A program made the position numbers and the translations under genes. This document shows, piece after piece, positions 1-9,642 of a stretch of 64,000 bases of DNA (position 1 is the first letter of the stretch; each line of letters opens with the position of its first letter). The stretch comes from Sulfurimonas sp. HSL3-7. GTDB taxonomy: Bacteria > Campylobacterota > Campylobacteria > Campylobacterales > Sulfurimonadaceae. The stretch spans positions 2,356,001 through 2,420,000 of the forward strand of contig NZ_CP147919.1 of NCBI RefSeq assembly GCF_039645985.1. The letters run 5' to 3'. The notes below the pieces were generated by a model. It worked only from the letters and a program-made list of their open reading frames with translations, was not told where the DNA came from and ran no database searches.

Positions 1-15
1 AGCTGGCCGGTGGTT

Positions 16-705
16 TTATATTAGAACATACTTTTGCAGCATCACTTTGATCTCTTCTCTGGAATTGAACATCATGATATCGATGATGGACATGTTCGGT
101 AAAAATGCATTGTGGAATTGTTTGTACTGAACTGATTCAGTTTTAATAAAATTCAATTTTATACCATGCTCTTTAAATACTTTTTTACTGTACAGTTTCT
201 GCCCGCCTATAGCATTGATATATTGATCTGCACCCAATCTTTTGCAGATGTCAATCGTCCTCTCCTGGGCTTTTAATGCCGTTTTTCCCTGAAGATCGCT
301 CAGGTAGATGAATTTGGTATCCATCTCCAAATATCGGGCAATCCTTTCAATAGAAAAGCCCACGTATTTCGCTAAATTCTTTTCCTCGTTTAAACATATC
401 TCTTCCAACATCGGATAGACCTCGTTGAAATAGGGCGCTTTTTTATAGGCATTCGAAATCGATTTCAATATCTTTTTTGCATTATGCCCAACGCAGACCT
501 CATTGATTAGCTTGCCGGTATGCACACCCAGAACCTCAAGTGTATAGCGATGCCGCTTGCCGTCTATGAGAATATCGTTTCGGTTGATATAGCCTTTTTT
601 TCTGTATTGCATACTGTCGGAAAGTACAAAAATATCTACTCGATTAATCAGTTGCCAGTATGCGATATAGGGGAAAAAATATGGTTGATTGCTTCCTACT
701 GTCAT
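16..705 (-). CDS. WbqC-like family protein
   Basis: A 229-residue protein with the opening SNQPYFFPYIAYWQLI, which matches the WbqC-like family found in O-antigen and other surface-polysaccharide clusters; members are associated with sugar or amino-acid modification and their chemistry is poorly defined. The frame is open further upstream to 792, but I place the start at 705: that ATG is preceded by AAAGGG at good spacing, the family motif begins a few residues later, and the longer version would overlap the upstream aminotransferase gene. The 29-residue extension has no family character. It follows the DegT-type aminotransferase by about 60 bases and is probably in the same operon, reading off the left edge of the window. 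Confidence 0.8.
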   Translation of the reverse strand: MTVGSNQPYFFPYIAYWQLINRVDIFVLSDSMQYRKKGYINRNDILIDGKRHRYTLEVLGVHTGKLINEVCVGHNAKKILKSISNAYKKAPYFNEVYPMLEEICLNEEKNLAKYVGFSIERIARYLEMDTKFIYLSDLQGKTALKAQERTIDICKRLGADQYINAIGGQKLYSKKVFKEHGIKLNFIKTESVQYKQFHNAFLPNMSIIDIMMFNSREEIKVMLQKYVLI

Positions 706-766
706 ACATAACCCTTTAGTTGATTGACCTAACACTGCCCAGATTTTTATCTCAATGACAATAATT

Positions 767-1840
767 TCAACGTAATTTCTGTAATGTCTCAATAATAATC
801 TTACTGACCTTCGGTTCTACTCCAGAGTGCATCGGAATAACTAAAATTCTGCTTGCTATGTCTCTGGATATACGCATGACTTTTCGATGTTCTACGTACG
901 GAAGTGTGTCCAAAGAGGGATAAAAATATTGCCGTGCAGCTATCTCTTGTTCCAACAAAGCCGCCCGGACTTTTTTCATTTCGTCTTCCGATCTAAAGAC
1001 GACAGGAAAATAGGTATAACTTTGTGTCGCATCCTCATTCTTTTTTTGTAACTGAACATAGTCTTTTAGTTGCTGCGTATAAAATTCATGGCTTTTCTTT
1101 CGCATGTTGTGGATAATATCTTCTTCATCAAGCATACACAGACCCATTGCCGCTTCAAGCTCATTTATTTTTCCGTTAATGCCAAGCAGAGCTACGGAAT
1201 CGGGACCGTCCTTGCCATAATCCCTCACAATTTTAGCTTTTTCGTATAACGCATCATCTTTGATGACAATAGCAGCCCCTTCAATAGTATGAAATATTTT
1301 CGTGGCATGGAAACTGATAATAGACATATCGCCATAGTTTAATATATGCTTGCCTTTGTACTTGACATCAAAAGCATGCGATGCATCGTAAATTACTTTC
1401 AGGTTATGCTTCTCAGCTATCTGGTCAATCTCCTCTATTTCGCACGCATTGCCAAAGACATGACATGGGGCTATCGCACATGTCTTTTCGGTAATAGCAC
1501 TTTCTATATTCTTTGGATCGATGTTATACGACTCACTATCGATGTCTGCATACACCGGGGTCAATCTCTCTGCCGCTATAGCACTGGTTGTTGATACAAA
1601 ACTGAACGGCGTTGTCACAACTTCGCCTTCCATTTCCAGAAGTCTGTAAGCAAACTGCAAAGCATTTGTTCCGCTTGAGATACAAAGAAGATTTTTAACA
1701 CCAAAATACTCTTCTAATTTTTTCTCAAGCTTCTGAACCAATGGCCCGTTATTGGTTAACCATCCGCTTTCATAGATCTCATCTACATATGCTTTGAACT
1801 TTTCTTTATGCGGCATATATATTTTCGTTACGTAAGTCAT
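767..1840 (-). CDS. DegT/DnrJ/EryC1/StrS-family sugar aminotransferase
   Basis: A 357-residue PLP-dependent aminotransferase of the DegT/DnrJ/EryC1/StrS family. These enzymes transaminate nucleotide-linked keto-sugars to amino-sugars for O-antigen, capsule or protein glycans. Visible landmarks are the N-terminal SGWLTNNGPLVQKLE segment, the phosphate-cup SSGTNAL near residue 56, the DASHAF element and the PLP-lysine motif SFHATK near residue 180. Length is normal for the family. The start codon lies just after AGAGGG. Together with the WbqC-like gene downstream it marks the end of a surface-glycan cluster that continues outside the window. The specific sugar cannot be told from sequence. Confidence 0.85.
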   Translation of the reverse strand: MTYVTKIYMPHKEKFKAYVDEIYESGWLTNNGPLVQKLEKKLEEYFGVKNLLCISSGTNALQFAYRLLEMEGEVVTTPFSFVSTTSAIAAERLTPVYADIDSESYNIDPKNIESAITEKTCAIAPCHVFGNACEIEEIDQIAEKHNLKVIYDASHAFDVKYKGKHILNYGDMSIISFHATKIFHTIEGAAIVIKDDALYEKAKIVRDYGKDGPDSVALLGINGKINELEAAMGLCMLDEEDIIHNMRKKSHEFYTQQLKDYVQLQKKNEDATQSYTYFPVVFRSEDEMKKVRAALLEQEIAARQYFYPSLDTLPYVEHRKVMRISRDIASRILVIPMHSGVEPKVSKIIIETLQKLR

Positions 1841-2130
1841 TCTTTCCCTCTCATTTCAATTGAAAATTACTAACAAACTCATGTAAATCAACCAAAATTC
1901 TATTTTAACAACCTAGTCTAGTGTTTTATGACTGTAAAGATTATTCCATTATAACAAAAAGTTTACCACCATCTATGAGGGGAGCAGACCCGCTTCGTTT
2001 ATACGACTGACAGTTAAACTGCTGGAGTTTAAACAGCTTATCTACCTGCGTAATAAAAAGTCGTTGCAGTGTAAAACATGGTGTGATAAAAACATGACAA
2101 CTATACAGGTTAAGAGCTTTTTAAAACGGT
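1841..2130. other. Gene-free spacer between glycan cluster and nuo operon
   Basis: About 290 A+T-rich bases with no supportable gene. It should hold the promoter for the minus-strand glycan genes, but I cannot single one out. There is a small imperfect hairpin around 2014-2033 (arms TTAAACT and AGTTTAA). The nuo terminator lies immediately to the right. Confidence 0.5.
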
Positions 2131-2178
2131 AAAAAAAGAAAGAAGAGAAGATAAAGGCTGTGAGATCAATCTCACAGC
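2131..2178 (-). terminator. Rho-independent terminator of the nuo operon
   Basis: A perfect inverted repeat with arms GCTGTGAGAT (2157-2166) and ATCTCACAGC (2169-2178) lies just beyond the nuoN stop codon. In the minus-strand direction it is followed by a pyrimidine-rich run with seven consecutive T (complement of 2131-2137). Position, stem strength and T-run all fit an intrinsic terminator for the long nuo transcript. Confidence 0.8.
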
Positions 2179-2193
2179 AGATAAAGAAGTATC

Positions 2194-3693
2194 TTAGTAC
2201 CCCGAATTGTAGACGAAACCGCCGATAAATTCGATGAGCGGGCTGACAACAATAAAAGAGAAGATCGTAGCGAATGCAGCCATTCCTACAATCGTCTTAA
2301 GTGATGTCGATGCATTGACAAGGTAGTTCTTCTCACCTTCAGGCTCTTTCATGAACATAAAGACGATCAGTTTCAGGTAGTAATACCCTGCGATCGCCGA
2401 GTTCAATGCCATAATCAAGGCCAGTACCGTAAAGCCGCCGCTTACAGCAGCCCCAATCAGATAAATTTTACCCCAGAAAAGAGCAAACGGCGGGATACCT
2501 GCCAATGAAAGCATAAAGAGCGCCATCAATGTTGCCTGGATAGGTGAGGTCTTGAACATACCGGAGAACTTCTCGAACGGGTGGTCCGAACTCTGACCCG
2601 GCAGAAGCTGTTTCTGACGGCTGACCCACAACATGGTGAAGGCACCCAGGTTAGCAAAACTGAAAAGTGCCCAGTAGAGGAAAAGCCCCGTATTCGCTTG
2701 TGTCGTACCGATCAATACCGCGGCCATAACAAACCCGGCATGTGAAACAGACGAGTAAGCGAGCATACGCTTGACGTCATTTTGCACGATAGCCCAGATA
2801 TTGGCTGCTGTCATCGTAACGACAACCATCGCATACAGAATGACTTCCAGCCAGACGACACCCGAATTGACCAGGAATTCGAAAAGACGCATTGCCACAA
2901 CGAAACCGGCAATCTTAGGCACGATAGACATATAGCCTGCAAGTGCTGCAGAAGAGCCTTCGTAGACATCCGGCGTCCATGTATGGAACGGTACCAATGA
3001 CAGTTTGAACGCAAATGATGCAAACAAGAAGGCAGTAGCAACAAGCACATACCCGATGTTCGCATAGTTATCTGCGGCAAGAGCAGCAGCGATCTGGTGG
3101 ATCTCAACAGAACCGGTCAATGCATAGAAGACCATCGAACCGAATGAGAAAAGACCGGCTGCCAATGCACCCATAGTGAAGTACTTCACAGCCGCTTCAA
3201 ACGACTTGTTACGGTTGTGAAGCGCGATCATCGGATAAAGTGCCAATGAAGCAGTTTCCAGGCCGACAAAGACCAGGATCAGGTTGTCTGTTGCAACCAT
3301 GAACTGGAAACCGGCGATCATGAACAGGAACAGTGCGAAGAACTCCGGATACGAGAACTCGTGGAAGCGTTTCGACGTGAGCGCCAACGGAATAAACATC
3401 ATCGACGCAATAACGATAACAAGCTGTGCAAGAATAGCCAGACCGTCAATAAGCATCACATCGAAGAAGCCAAGCTGTGTTCCGTTTGAGGCGAAAACAC
3501 CCGCTGCGTCCATAACGGCACCAAGGTCTAAAAGCAGGAACAACAGTGCGATCATCACGTAAAGTGATTTATTCAGACCCTCTTTAACAAGGTCAATCGT
3601 CAAGATAGACAAGGCGCCGATAACGGCGATCGTCATCGGAACAAGTGTCGGGACATTTAGTGAGGCCAGTGAAACGTTGACTGCTTCTAACAT
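2194..3693 (-). CDS. nuoN: NADH-quinone oxidoreductase subunit N
   Basis: A 499-residue antiporter-like subunit of the complex I membrane arm, about 14 membrane helices, thought to carry one of the proton channels. The conserved channel residues are visible: the Glu in FVGLETASLALY and the Lys in FKLSLVPFHTWTPDVYEGSS. Its ATG overlaps the nuoM stop as TAATG at 3691-3695, so translation is probably coupled. It is the last gene of the operon and is followed by the terminator. Confidence 0.97.
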   Translation of the reverse strand: MLEAVNVSLASLNVPTLVPMTIAVIGALSILTIDLVKEGLNKSLYVMIALLFLLLDLGAVMDAAGVFASNGTQLGFFDVMLIDGLAILAQLVIVIASMMFIPLALTSKRFHEFSYPEFFALFLFMIAGFQFMVATDNLILVFVGLETASLALYPMIALHNRNKSFEAAVKYFTMGALAAGLFSFGSMVFYALTGSVEIHQIAAALAADNYANIGYVLVATAFLFASFAFKLSLVPFHTWTPDVYEGSSAALAGYMSIVPKIAGFVVAMRLFEFLVNSGVVWLEVILYAMVVVTMTAANIWAIVQNDVKRMLAYSSVSHAGFVMAAVLIGTTQANTGLFLYWALFSFANLGAFTMLWVSRQKQLLPGQSSDHPFEKFSGMFKTSPIQATLMALFMLSLAGIPPFALFWGKIYLIGAAVSGGFTVLALIMALNSAIAGYYYLKLIVFMFMKEPEGEKNYLVNASTSLKTIVGMAAFATIFSFIVVSPLIEFIGGFVYNSGY

Positions 3694-5228
3694 TATTTTG
3701 CCTCCGTAGTTTCAAATTTTGCAATAGACGGAATGATCTCTTTGGCTTCCGCTGAAATTGCTTTGTCGTGCATCAACTGCACCACAGACTCGACAGAGTT
3801 GTTGATCGGTTCAAGAACCGGTTTAGGGTAGACACCCAGCCAGATCGCAATGATCGTCAACGGGATAAGACCCATAAGTTCGGTCTTGTTGATATCTTTA
3901 AGCGTTTTGTTCTCTTCTTTGGTCACATTGCCGAAGAATGCTTTCTTATAGGCAGCCAGCATGTAGATCGCACCGACGATGATCGCCGTCCCGGCAAGAA
4001 GGGTCATCATATGTGACTGTTTGTAGAATCCGAGAAGACTCAGGAACTCACCGACAAAGTTGATCGTAAGCGGCAGACCGACGGAAGCCATCATCATGAT
4101 CCCGAAGATCGTCGCATATTTAGGCATGATCTGTGCCAGACCGCCGAATTCGCTCATCAGCTTGGTATGACGGCGGTCATAGATGACACCGACAAGCAAG
4201 AAGAGCGCACCCGAGACGATACCGTGCGCGATCATCAGAAAGACCGAACCGCTGATACCTTCGACGTTAAGCGCGAATGTACCGAGGATGATAACACCCA
4301 TGTGCGAAACAGATGAGTAGGCAACGACCTGTTTGATATCTTTCTGTGCGTAAGCCACCATTGCCGTGTAGATGATCATGATGATCGCCAGCACGGCAAC
4401 AGGGTACATAAAGAAGACCGACGCATCCGGAAAGAGCGGCAGTGAAAAACGGATAAATGCGTAGGTACCCATTTTAAGAAGTACCGCAGCAAGGATAACC
4501 GAACCGATCGTCGGTGCCTGACCGTGCGCATATGGTAGCCAGGTGTGGAACGGGAACATCGGTACCTTGATTGCAAACCCCATGAAGAAGGCTGCAAACA
4601 ACCAGTACTGAATATTTTCAGGAAGGATCAGACGGTACCACTCGAGTAGAGAGAAGCTCCATTGTCCTGTTGCCTGGAAATAGAAGTAGGCCATGAAAAG
4701 CATACCGACAAGCATAACCAGTGAACCTGCAAAGGTATAGAGAAAGAACTTGACCGACGCATAGATACGAAGCGGTCCACCCCAGATACCGATGATAAGC
4801 AGCATCGGTACAAGAGAGAGTTCCCAGAAGACATAGAACAAGATCGCATCAAGCGCAGCAAAAACACCGACCATCGTCATCTGTAAAAAGAGCAGCGTGA
4901 TGATCAGGTCTTTGATACGGCGCGTCTCAGTCAATGAAATAATACCCAGCATCGTAAAAAATGATGCCATGATAATGATAAAGAGTGAAATACCGTCAAT
5001 ACCAAGAAGGTACGAAATGCCGAATGCCGGGATCAGGTTTGCCTGTTCCATGAACTGCATACCGGAGATGCTGCCGTCAAATGCATACCATAACCAGAGT
5101 GAAAGGGCGAACTCAACACCCGATACAACGATACCGTAAGCACGCATACTGTCTTTATGGACAATAAAGCCCAGCACTGCTGCCAGTGCCGGGAAAAATA
5201 TCAAGATCGATAAAATATGGTCTAACAT
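3693..5228 (-). CDS. nuoM: NADH-quinone oxidoreductase subunit M
   Basis: A 511-residue antiporter-like proton channel subunit of the membrane arm. The key Glu sits in FWELSLVPMLLIIG and the key Lys in FAIKVPMFPFHTWLPYAH, both canonical. The final 25 or so residues are a soluble, charged tail (KAISAEAKEII...). It begins directly after the nuoL stop with no spacer and overlaps nuoN at its end, typical of tightly coupled complex I genes. Confidence 0.97.
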   Translation of the reverse strand: MLDHILSILIFFPALAAVLGFIVHKDSMRAYGIVVSGVEFALSLWLWYAFDGSISGMQFMEQANLIPAFGISYLLGIDGISLFIIIMASFFTMLGIISLTETRRIKDLIITLLFLQMTMVGVFAALDAILFYVFWELSLVPMLLIIGIWGGPLRIYASVKFFLYTFAGSLVMLVGMLFMAYFYFQATGQWSFSLLEWYRLILPENIQYWLFAAFFMGFAIKVPMFPFHTWLPYAHGQAPTIGSVILAAVLLKMGTYAFIRFSLPLFPDASVFFMYPVAVLAIIMIIYTAMVAYAQKDIKQVVAYSSVSHMGVIILGTFALNVEGISGSVFLMIAHGIVSGALFLLVGVIYDRRHTKLMSEFGGLAQIMPKYATIFGIMMMASVGLPLTINFVGEFLSLLGFYKQSHMMTLLAGTAIIVGAIYMLAAYKKAFFGNVTKEENKTLKDINKTELMGLIPLTIIAIWLGVYPKPVLEPINNSVESVVQLMHDKAISAEAKEIIPSIAKFETTEAK

Positions 5229-7136
5229 TTATATTACTCCTAATCCAGAGAGCAGCTTCGCCAGCTCATCTGATTGTCCAATGTAGAATGCCGCGGCAAG
5301 TACCAAAAGGATAAGGGTACCGATAACCATCCAGCGTAGCATTGATGAAAGGTTTCCGTTTTGCATTGTATGTGTTTTCTTACCCGTGTTATAAAAGATG
5401 TTGGCGACACCGTCGACCGTTGCATCCACAACCTTGAGGTCAATTTTCCACATCATGTCCGACAGTTCACGGTACGGCTTTGATATGTACTCTTCATAGA
5501 ACTGCGGGATGTAGTACTGGTTATATAGAAGCTGATAGAGAAGACCCGATTCAACTTTCTTGTCCACCTTGACCGCTTTTGCGTATTTTTTATATGCATA
5601 GACAATCGCAGCGATTACGAAGAGCTGCGTACCGATCGTCATGATCCAGAAGACCGTATGGTTATGAACATGATACTCGATCGCCGGCAGAAGCTGCGTT
5701 ACCATCTCAAAATACGGTGTTTTGAAAAGCATACCTGCGATGACCGCAAGGATCGCCAGCGGTGCCATAGCATAGAGCATAAAGTTGTACGCTTCGTGCG
5801 GATGGATACCGTGCTCCAGGTGTCTCTCATCCCCATGAAAGATCAGTGCAACAAGACGGAACGAGTAGAACGCTGTCAGACCCGCAGTCAACAACAGTAC
5901 TGTATAAAGGATGTAGTGGTGTTCGACAAATGCAACTTCCAGGATCAGATCTTTCGAGAAGAAACCGGCCAACGGATAGATACCAGCTAACGCAACTGAC
6001 GCCAGGGTCATCATGATCCAGGTCCATTTCATCGATTTTTTAAGACCGCCCATTTTGAACGGGTCAAGCTCATCGTGCATTGCGTGCATAACATTACCGG
6101 CGCCAAGGAAGAGCAACGCTTTAAAGAAAGCGTGTGCCATCAGGTGGAACAGTGCAACCCAGTATGCGCCAAGCCCTGCAGCCACGAACATATAACCAAG
6201 CTGAGACAGTGTCGAGTAAGCGATGATACGTTTCATATCACGGTTAACCAACGCCATTGTTGCCGCAAACATCGCGACAAAGGCACCAAGGCTGGCAATA
6301 AAAAGACCGACATTCGGAATAAGGTCGTACAGTGGGAATGCACGGACGACCAGATAGACACCGGCGGTAACCATGGTAGCCGCGTGGATCAGTGCCGAAA
6401 CCGGTGTCGGACCTTCCATCGCATCAGCAAGCCATGTGTGAAGCGGGAACTGTGCCGATTTACCCATCGCACCGATAAACAGGAAGATACCCATTGTTGT
6501 AAGAATGCCTGTCTCCAGAGCCGGAAGTGCAGCGAATACTTCGTCGTAACGGATTGAACCTGTATTCCAGTAGACAAGGAAGATACCGATCAGCATCGCA
6601 AGGTCGGCAATACGGTTCATGATGAACGCTTCGTTCGCCGCCCAGGTAGCTGACTCTTTGTGGTACCAGAAACCGATCAACGCCCATGAACAGACACCAA
6701 CGCCTTCCCAGCCGATGAAAAGGCCAAGAAAGTTGTCGCTCATGACAAGCACCATCATCGAAAAGACGAAAGCAGAAAGCCAAGCGAAGAAACGGTTAAA
6801 TGCCTTATCGTGATCCATGTAACCGACTGAATAGACATGGACAACAGTCGAGACCGTTGTCACGACCATCATCATCGTCACGGAGACTTGATCAACGACA
6901 AACCCGTAAGGGATATAAAGATCACCGGTTGCCATCCATGTCATCATCTCGACCTGGATCGGTTCACCGCCACCCAAGATATAGATGGCAAGGTAGAGAC
7001 TTGCCAAAAATGAGGTGAAAAGGAGTGCTGAAGGGACGATCCCCGCAATCAAGTTTTTCTTGCTCATTCCAAAGAGTGCTGCAAAGAGTGAACCAACCAG
7101 TGGTGCAAAAAGTGCAGTATATAAATAAAATTCCAT
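5229..7136 (-). CDS. nuoL: NADH-quinone oxidoreductase subunit L
   Basis: A 635-residue membrane-arm proton channel subunit, with antiporter core and the long lateral helix region towards the C-terminus. GWEGVGVCSWALIGFWY and FPLHTWLADAMEGPTPVSAL are the conserved channel segments, with the expected acidic and Lys residues. Length matches NuoL of other bacteria. It starts a few bases after nuoK. Nothing in it suggests loss of proton pumping. Confidence 0.97.
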   Translation of the reverse strand: MEFYLYTALFAPLVGSLFAALFGMSKKNLIAGIVPSALLFTSFLASLYLAIYILGGGEPIQVEMMTWMATGDLYIPYGFVVDQVSVTMMMVVTTVSTVVHVYSVGYMDHDKAFNRFFAWLSAFVFSMMVLVMSDNFLGLFIGWEGVGVCSWALIGFWYHKESATWAANEAFIMNRIADLAMLIGIFLVYWNTGSIRYDEVFAALPALETGILTTMGIFLFIGAMGKSAQFPLHTWLADAMEGPTPVSALIHAATMVTAGVYLVVRAFPLYDLIPNVGLFIASLGAFVAMFAATMALVNRDMKRIIAYSTLSQLGYMFVAAGLGAYWVALFHLMAHAFFKALLFLGAGNVMHAMHDELDPFKMGGLKKSMKWTWIMMTLASVALAGIYPLAGFFSKDLILEVAFVEHHYILYTVLLLTAGLTAFYSFRLVALIFHGDERHLEHGIHPHEAYNFMLYAMAPLAILAVIAGMLFKTPYFEMVTQLLPAIEYHVHNHTVFWIMTIGTQLFVIAAIVYAYKKYAKAVKVDKKVESGLLYQLLYNQYYIPQFYEEYISKPYRELSDMMWKIDLKVVDATVDGVANIFYNTGKKTHTMQNGNLSSMLRWMVIGTLILLVLAAAFYIGQSDELAKLLSGLGVI

Positions 7137-7141
7137 ACTTT

Positions 7142-7450
7142 CTATCCTCTCATCGATATCATGGTATCAAGATCAATCTTGCCGGTACGTTTATACCAGA
7201 CAACCAACAGACCCAGACCAACGGCGACTTCTGACGCAGCGATCGCAATAACGAAGAAAGCGAACATCTGACCTGTCAGGTCACCGTAGTAGCTTGATAT
7301 CGCTGCAAAAGCGACATTGACCGCATTCAAAAGAATCTCCGTTGCAAAGAAAAGCATCAAAAGATTTTTACGACGCATGACACCTATCAGACCGATAGCA
7401 AAAAGCACGGTAGAGAGGATCAGGTAGTGTTGTAAAGTGATTTCCATCAT
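7142..7450 (-). CDS. nuoK: NADH-quinone oxidoreductase subunit K
   Basis: A 102-residue three-helix membrane subunit. The helix-2 segment FFATEILLNAVNVAFAA carries the conserved buried Glu needed for proton transfer, and a second Glu sits in ASEVAVGLGLLV. The start overlaps the nuoJ stop by four bases (7447-7450, ATGA). Normal length. Confidence 0.96.
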   Translation of the reverse strand: MMEITLQHYLILSTVLFAIGLIGVMRRKNLLMLFFATEILLNAVNVAFAAISSYYGDLTGQMFAFFVIAIAASEVAVGLGLLVVWYKRTGKIDLDTMISMRG

Positions 7451-8013
7451 ACTACAGCCTTTTCTTTAGATTCACGTTCAATCTCTTCTTCTTTCATCAG
7501 TGTCAGAGATTGATCCATTTTCTTACCGGCGAGGATAATACCTGCGATCATCGCAACTAAAAGCATCACAGCAGCTACTTCAAACGGGATAAGGTATTTT
7601 GTAAACAGTACCATACCGACCATCTGTGAATTTCCTACGCCGTCTACAACAGGATAAAAAGCTGTGATATTTCCAGATACGATCGGTGCTGTAAAGATCG
7701 CAACTACTGTCAATGCAGCAAGACCCGAAAGACCGAAAACGATCTGCGGAGAAGTACGTCTTTCAATAACATCACGTGTTGTATCAAAGAACATCATCCC
7801 GAAAGCGTAGAGTGACATTACGGCACCTGTATAGACGATGATCTGGATCGCGCCCAAGAAATCTGCACCCAGCAAAAAGAAAAATGCCGAGATGAAGATC
7901 ATACCTGCAGCCAATGCACTCAGTGCATATAGCGCATGATTAGTCAACACAGTGACAGCGAACATCACTATTGTCAAGATAGCAAATGTGTAAAATGCTA
8001 TAGCTTCAAACAT
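7447..8013 (-). CDS. nuoJ: NADH-quinone oxidoreductase subunit J
   Basis: A 188-residue membrane subunit with five predicted helices. The GADFLGAIQIIVYTGAVMSLYAF segment is the diagnostic third helix with its pi-bulge region. The last 20 or so residues are a charged cytoplasmic tail. It lies nine bases after nuoI and overlaps nuoK. Confidence 0.96.
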   Translation of the reverse strand: MFEAIAFYTFAILTIVMFAVTVLTNHALYALSALAAGMIFISAFFFLLGADFLGAIQIIVYTGAVMSLYAFGMMFFDTTRDVIERRTSPQIVFGLSGLAALTVVAIFTAPIVSGNITAFYPVVDGVGNSQMVGMVLFTKYLIPFEVAAVMLLVAMIAGIILAGKKMDQSLTLMKEEEIERESKEKAVV

Positions 8014-8022
8014 CTTAGCTCC

Positions 8023-8640
8023 TTAATACGCAAGCGGCGTCGTTTTGACGCGCTCGTCTTCGTGTGGTGTAATCGCACCGAAACCTGGATACTCAGGTAC
8101 CTGCCCCTTGATCGCCATGTCTACCGGTGTCAACATATCTTCATAACCGATGTAGTGGGCGCGCTGCTCAGAAGTGTTCTCGTAGCGTCCGCCGTGAACG
8201 ATCGCCAACTCCGGACAGACTTCCGCACAGTAACCGCAGAAGATACAACGGCCAAGGTTGATCGTATACTCCGTAACCTGCTTACGGCTGTTCTCATCGA
8301 TTTTAGTGTCCATACGGATACAGTCAGAGATACAGATCTTTTCGCATAGACCGCAGCCGATACAACGTTCCGTACCCGACTCCCAAAGACGCTGCATCTC
8401 ATGCACCGCGCGGTAACGCGGTCCGATAGGCAGCTTCTCTTTAGGGTATTGAACCGTATGGATGTCGAATTTGAACATCTCGCGAAGCACGACCCAAAGA
8501 CCAACAAAAAGCTCACCTTTGATCGCACGGGAAAAGACCTGCTTCGCACGGTCCCAGCCACTTTCCGGATACTCTTCAATGTCTACTTTAAAGTAGCCGT
8601 TCTCACTAACATTTCTATTTTCAAATTGTTCTAAACTCAT
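8023..8640 (-). CDS. nuoI: NADH-quinone oxidoreductase subunit I (two 4Fe-4S clusters)
   Basis: A 205-residue peripheral-arm ferredoxin-like subunit that passes electrons through clusters N6a and N6b towards NuoB. Two CxxCxxCxxxC motifs are intact: CIGCGLCEKIC and CIFCGYCAEVC, the second followed by PELA. The C-terminal tail (TPHEDERVKTTPLAY) is extended and may cap the complex. It sits between nuoH and nuoJ with short spacers. Confidence 0.96.
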   Translation of the reverse strand: MSLEQFENRNVSENGYFKVDIEEYPESGWDRAKQVFSRAIKGELFVGLWVVLREMFKFDIHTVQYPKEKLPIGPRYRAVHEMQRLWESGTERCIGCGLCEKICISDCIRMDTKIDENSRKQVTEYTINLGRCIFCGYCAEVCPELAIVHGGRYENTSEQRAHYIGYEDMLTPVDMAIKGQVPEYPGFGAITPHEDERVKTTPLAY

Positions 8641-8649
8641 TATCTACCC

Positions 8650-9639
8650 CTAAAACATCATGATCATACCGGTGATCACAACATTGACCACCGCCAGAGG
8701 CATGAGAACTTTCCAACATAACCACATCAACTGGTCAGGTCTGATATCCGGCCAGGCAGCACGTGTCCACAAGAAGAAAAAGAAGAAAAATGCCACTTTG
8801 CCAAGGAATCCCAATGCACCCAGTACAGATCCGTCACCGAAACCGCCAAGGAAGATCAGAACAATCACGAACGAGATGAAGAACATGTTCGCATACTCAC
8901 CGATAAAGAAAAGGCCCCAACGCATACCCGAGTACTCCGTACCGAAACCGTCAATGATCTCGTGATCATTCGCGATAAGGTGGAACGGCGTACGTCCTGT
9001 CTCAGCAAATGCCGCGATCCAGAAGAGGACAAATGCCACCGGCTGTGTCCAGATGATCCAGTCGCCGATTCCGCCAGCCTGGTAGTTGTTAAAATCGATC
9101 AGTGAGAACGAACCCACCATCATAAGCGGTGCAAGCAGGGAAAGACCCGTTACAACCTCATAAGAGATGAATACCGCCGCGGCACGTGCCGCAGAGATCA
9201 GCGCAAACTTATTGCTTGACGCCAATGAGCCCAGCATCGGTCCGTAGAAACCGACGGCCATAACACCCAGGATGTAAAGGATACCGATGTTGATATCGGC
9301 AACAATAGGATGAACGGTGTAACCAAAGAGTGTGAATTCCGGCATAAACGGAATCGCTGCGGCCGCCATAAACGCTGTTGCTGCCGTAATAACCGGCGCA
9401 ATCTTGAAGATCGGACCGACCGCATTTGTAGGGACGATATCTTCTTTGGTAAAAAGTTTGATACCGTCGGCTGCGATCTGTAAAAGTCCGTACGGACCAA
9501 CGTGCATTGGCCCAAGACGACGCTGCATAAATGCGAGTATCTTACGTTCGAAGTAGGTTCCAAAACCTGCTAACGCGGAAAAGACCAGTAAAATGACTAT
9601 GATCTTGACAAGCGTTTCAATAATGAATGCTGTTTCCAT
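8650..9639 (-). CDS. nuoH: NADH-quinone oxidoreductase subunit H, with unusual quinone-site loop
   Basis: A 329-residue membrane subunit, about eight helices, that forms much of the quinone chamber and links electron transfer to proton pumping. ERKILAFMQRRLGP and GPYGLLQIAADGIK are canonical. The acidic cytoplasmic loop is not: where most NuoH have AETNRxPFDLxEGExELVxGF, this one reads AETGRTPFHLIANDHEIIDGF (complement of about 8945-9008). The usual Asp is His and the first Glu of the EGE group is Ala. The rest of the protein and EYSGMR are normal, so this looks like a real clade variant and not decay. The spacer from nuoG2 is three bases. Confidence 0.95.
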   Translation of the reverse strand: METAFIIETLVKIIVILLVFSALAGFGTYFERKILAFMQRRLGPMHVGPYGLLQIAADGIKLFTKEDIVPTNAVGPIFKIAPVITAATAFMAAAAIPFMPEFTLFGYTVHPIVADINIGILYILGVMAVGFYGPMLGSLASSNKFALISAARAAAVFISYEVVTGLSLLAPLMMVGSFSLIDFNNYQAGGIGDWIIWTQPVAFVLFWIAAFAETGRTPFHLIANDHEIIDGFGTEYSGMRWGLFFIGEYANMFFISFVIVLIFLGGFGDGSVLGALGFLGKVAFFFFFFLWTRAAWPDIRPDQLMWLCWKVLMPLAVVNVVITGMIMMF

Positions 9640-9642
9640 TAA

